Shown here: positions 61,732-64,000 of the stretch, piece after piece | Numbering within the stretch: the stretch's first letter is position 1 | Layout of the letters: every line of letters begins with the position of its first letter | DNA from: Pseudomonas putida | Lineage (GTDB): Bacteria; Pseudomonadota; Gammaproteobacteria; Pseudomonadales; Pseudomonadaceae | Direction: 5' to 3' | Length of the DNA stretch: 64,000 nt | Assembly (NCBI RefSeq): GCF_030159595.1 | Contig: NZ_BSKJ01000010.1 | Coordinates: 1-64,000, forward strand | Position numbers and translations under genes: made by a program | Notes under the pieces: model-generated | The model's input: only the letters and a program-made list of their open reading frames with translations | Databases searched by the model: none | Told to the model about the DNA's origin: nothing

Positions 61732-62841
61732 TTACTCGCCGAGCCGCTGCTCCCGCGATGGCGGGTAGCCGAAGTACGCCGCATAGCACTTGCTGAAGTG
61801 CGACACCGAAACAAACCCGCAGGCCACTGCCACTTCCATGACCGACAGGTCGGAGTACTGCAGCAGACGGCGGCTTTTGGTGATGCGCAGCTCCATGTAG
61901 TAGCGGCGCGGCGACGTGCCCAGCTGGGCCTGGAACAGCCGGTCGATCTGCCGCCGCGAGCGCCCGCTGTAGGCGGCCAGTTGGTCGAGGCTGAGGGTTT
62001 CCTCCAGGTTGTTTTCCATCAGTTCGACGATGGTGCGCAGGTGCAGGCTCATGGATTTTTTCGCCCCCGGCCCGACCTGACGGTAGCGCGCTCCGGAGAA
62101 TGACAGGATTTCCTCCACGCCTTCTGCCAGGCCATCACCATACAGCCGGCGCACCAGGCCCAGCATCAGCTCCATGGCACCATTGGGGCTGGCGGCGCTG
62201 AGGCGGTCGCGGTCGAGGGTAAAGCTGGCCGGGGTGATGCGGGTTTGCGGGCTGCGCTCGGACAGGCTGGCGCGCTGCTCGGGGTGGATGCTGCAACCGT
62301 AGTCGTCCAGCACCCCAGCGCGGCCAAGGAACCAGGCGCCGTTCCACAGGCCGCCCAAAGCCATGCCGTGGGCGGCGCTGTCGCCCAGCAGGCGGTCGAG
62401 CTCCGGGTACTTCAGTGGCGTGCGCAGGCCGCCGCAGATCACCAGCAAGTCCAGCTCCTTCAGCGCCTCGGCGGACAGCTCGGTGGCTACCAGCTCCAGT
62501 CCCAGGTCGCTGAGTACCCGGTCTCCGTCCAGTGACAATGGGGTGAACTGGAAGCTGTCGGCCCGCAGCAGGTTGGCGGTGACCAGCACATCCATCGCGA
62601 CGGTAAAGCTGGCCATCGAGAAATGTTCGAGCAGGACGAAGTCGACCCTGTACGGGGCCTGAGCATTGGCGCTGGTGGATTTCAGCCGCAGCATGTTGCT
62701 GGTACTGGTCTTCTTGCTGAACTGACGTGGCGTGGGCACTCTGGTCTCCGCTTCCTGGCTGGCCCGCAGAGTGTGGCGGCTGGCCGGGGGAAAGACAATC
62801 TCCCGGGTGGGCGTGTCGTATTTCAGGTCGTGTTCAGGCAA
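61732..62841 (-). CDS. GlxA-type AraC regulator (DJ-1/PfpI plus HTH)
   Basis: 369 residues; the first ~55 look disordered and a start at MLRLKSTS (about 62694) is an alternative. DJ-1-like domain (YRVDFVLLEHFSMASFTVAMDVL, LDLLVICGGLRTPLK, LGGLWNGAWFLGRAG; the nucleophile Cys is replaced by Asn). Then AraC HTH (LSLDQLAAYSGRSRRQIDRLFQAQLGTSPRRYYMELRITKSRRLLQYSDLSVMEVAVACGFVSVSHFSKCYAAYFGYPPSR). The second such regulator in the window, near the GbdR/CdhR group. No divergent transporter; upstream is a small membrane protein gene across 112 bp. Confidence 0.87.
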   Translation of the reverse strand: MPEHDLKYDTPTREIVFPPASRHTLRASQEAETRVPTPRQFSKKTSTSNMLRLKSTSANAQAPYRVDFVLLEHFSMASFTVAMDVLVTANLLRADSFQFTPLSLDGDRVLSDLGLELVATELSAEALKELDLLVICGGLRTPLKYPELDRLLGDSAAHGMALGGLWNGAWFLGRAGVLDDYGCSIHPEQRASLSERSPQTRITPASFTLDRDRLSAASPNGAMELMLGLVRRLYGDGLAEGVEEILSFSGARYRQVGPGAKKSMSLHLRTIVELMENNLEETLSLDQLAAYSGRSRRQIDRLFQAQLGTSPRRYYMELRITKSRRLLQYSDLSVMEVAVACGFVSVSHFSKCYAAYFGYPPSREQRLGE

Positions 62842-62953
62842 TCGCTTGCGGTGAAGGTTGCGAAGCGCCGACCTTCACGGCGGTGTCAAATCAATCTGAA
62901 CCCTCGGCGCTTGCTGAAACCCAACCCATTACATGCCAAATGGGAGAGCGCTC

Positions 62954-63166
62954 ATGGAAATCGGAACGATCTGGATCATCATCGCAGCCTTCGTCATCCT
63001 GCTGGAGGTGTGGGCCATCTGGCACATCATCGGCAGTGACCGGCGCGCTGAACGCAAGATGCTGTGGGTCGTCTTCGTGGTGTACGCGCCATTTCCCGGG
63101 TTGCTGTTCTGGGCATGGCGCGGGCCGCGGGCGGTGAAGGGCAGGGCGGTACTGCAGGAAAAATGA
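62954..63166 (+). CDS. Small membrane protein with PLDc_N-like segment
   Basis: 70 residues from ATG 62954 (GGGAG 9-13 nt upstream): MEIGTIWIIIAAFVILLEVWAIWHIIGSD..., then RRAERKMLWVVFVVYAPFPGLLFWAWRGPR. Two membrane helices with a short positively charged loop, a pattern of the N-terminal PLDc_N segment found in cardiolipin synthases and in stand-alone proteins. Role unknown; the downstream hairpin at 63175-63202 would end its transcript. Confidence 0.68.
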   Translation: MEIGTIWIIIAAFVILLEVWAIWHIIGSDRRAERKMLWVVFVVYAPFPGLLFWAWRGPRAVKGRAVLQEK

Positions 63167-63174
63167 CGGTGTCC

Positions 63175-63202
63175 GGCATCAGGCGCGGGGGCGCCTGATG
63201 CC
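63175..63202. terminator. Bidirectional terminator hairpin
   Basis: GGCATCAGGCGC-GGGG-GCGCCTGATGCC, a perfect 12-bp stem and 4-nt loop between the convergent small membrane protein gene (ends 63166) and a hypothetical gene (ends 63211). Confidence 0.75.
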
Positions 63203-63210
63203 TGCGAGGC

Positions 63211-63537
63211 TCACTTGGGCAGGATGTCGAAGCGTATGGCGGGGCCCAGCCCATCCACCATCAGGCAGCCATAGAACTTCACGGTAGACAGCACACGCAG
63301 TTCCTCGAGCCCTTTATGAATATGCTCATGAATCAGCTTTTTAGCTTCACGCTTGCGGTCTGCGAGGGTGGAGCCCTTGAGTGCGACCATCCCGAGCAAG
63401 GTGGTCTCAATGTGCTCAACGGTGTCCAGGCCGAGCTTTTCGCGTAGGTGCAGGCGCGCTTGCGCGGCATCGGCTTCATCGCGGGCGGGGTTGTGCGGTT
63501 TGATGGTATAGGCCAGCTGGAAATCAAAATTACTCAT
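63211..63537 (-). CDS. Hypothetical protein (about 108 residues)
   Basis: 108 residues from ATG 63537 (MSNFDFQLAYTIKPHNPARDEADAAQARLHLREKLGLDTVEHIETTLLG); the longer frame (63582) has no clear ribosome site. I do not recognise the family. Acidic/basic helices and a short hydrophobic strand (VKFYGCLMVDGLGPAIRFDIL) suggest an alpha/beta soluble protein; there is no signal peptide. The final motif resembles small proteins found next to RidA-type genes, but that is only an impression. It is divergent from the RidA-family gene at 63727. Confidence 0.6.
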   Translation of the reverse strand: MSNFDFQLAYTIKPHNPARDEADAAQARLHLREKLGLDTVEHIETTLLGMVALKGSTLADRKREAKKLIHEHIHKGLEELRVLSTVKFYGCLMVDGLGPAIRFDILPK

Positions 63538-63726
63538 GCGCTTTTCCTTGTTGGGTACAGGCCTCCATGCCGGGGCTAGCAATCTAGCGCGAGACGACTG
63601 CCGCGCAAACAGACGCGTGGTTCACATCAGTTCGCCTTCTGTGCGAAACGTCCTACGCTGTGCTTGACCTCGAGTTAACTTAAGGTCCGATACTCCGCCA
63701 CTCTTTCATCCGATCGAGGGCATGCC

Positions 63727-64000
63727 GTGACCCATCCAACCGTGTTCCAGTTGAGCAACCCTGAGGGCCTTTACGATCCCAGTGGCAATGCCTATTCCCA
63801 CGTCGCCGAGGTACGCGCCGGCAGCCGACTGTTGTTCATCGCCGGCCAGGGCGGAGAGGGCAGCGATGGCCAGCTGTCGCCCCTGTTTGCCGAACAGGCC
63901 CGCCAGGCGCTGGCCAACCTGGAGCTGGCGTTGGTGTCGAAAGGCGCCAGCCTGGCCCAGGTGTTCAAGCTGACCCTGCTGATTGTGGAACATTCCGAAG
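63727..64000 (+). CDS. RidA/YjgF-family protein (partial, runs off the window)
   Basis: The visible 91 residues from GTG 63727 read MTHPTVFQLSNPEGLYDPSGNAYSHVAEV, then GSRLLFIAGQGGEG, EQARQALANLELALVSKGASLAQVFKLTLLIVEHSE. This is the RidA N-terminal two thirds; the C-terminal strand and conserved Arg region lie beyond base 64000. An ATG at 63722 is out of frame (immediate stop). It hydrolyses reactive imines or enamines if catalytic. The second RidA paralogue in the window, unrelated in context to the one at 5033. Confidence 0.82.
   Translation, partial: MTHPTVFQLSNPEGLYDPSGNAYSHVAEVRAGSRLLFIAGQGGEGSDGQLSPLFAEQARQALANLELALVSKGASLAQVFKLTLLIVEHSE

Overview
The window is a chromosomal segment of a fluorescent Pseudomonas, most likely the Pseudomonas putida group. 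The evidence is high-GC coding DNA, putida-type REP pairs (CGCGGGNNNNCCCGCTCCCACAGG) between genes, pobC-pobA, a PQQ glucose/quinate/shikimate-family dehydrogenase beside an OprB porin, and an mvaB-CrcY arrangement. From memory, not from a search, the gene order resembles the PP_35xx region of P. putida KT2440 in reverse. I see no prophage, integrase, transposase, CRISPR, tRNA or rRNA.

Layout. 1-5042: a LysR regulator divergent from a lactonase-like hydrolase, MFS transporter, SDR and TIM-barrel isomerase operon. 5033-8902: RidA plus flavin monooxygenase, divergent from DUF1028 plus an ArgE-like deacylase. 9022-12835: OprB porin and PQQ dehydrogenase (probably quinate/shikimate). 13055-21096: small exporters, regulators and two exported cell-envelope proteins. 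21167-25270: a betaine-type SBP and permease without an ATPase, and a dCache chemoreceptor. 25596-27936: antiporter and orphan FecR. 28118-33889: acyl-CoA dehydrogenase and acyl-CoA ligase, with a divergent FixL/FixJ-like pair. 34015-37244: MarR-EmrAB efflux operon, then a 5'-truncated SDR remnant. 37846-43259: hybrid kinase, MocR regulator, orphan CcoG and a DUF3203-like small protein. 43361-43863: the small RNA CrcY with its sigma-54 promoter. 43896-47526: mvaB with a LiuR-like regulator, then pobC/pobA. 47582-54730: gamma-glutamyltransferase, CtlX, ornithine cyclodeaminase, Lrp and an amino-acid permease. 54748-64000: regulators, ureidoglycine aminohydrolase, an LLM monooxygenase with a sulfonate-type SBP, and small proteins.

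How it fits together. Most genes are peripheral carbon or nitrogen catabolism, each with a local regulator. The unifying element is catabolite repression. CrcY carries six AAnAAnAA motifs and a GG-N10-GC promoter. The same motif lies in the leaders of at least six catabolic or transport genes here: the hydrolase, its MFS transporter, pobA, ocd, the amino-acid permease and the ureidoglycine aminohydrolase. These are candidate Hfq/Crc targets. The least understood parts are the lactonase/MFS/SDR/TIM operon and the RidA/FMO//DUF1028/ArgE pair of operons, whose substrates cannot be named from sequence.
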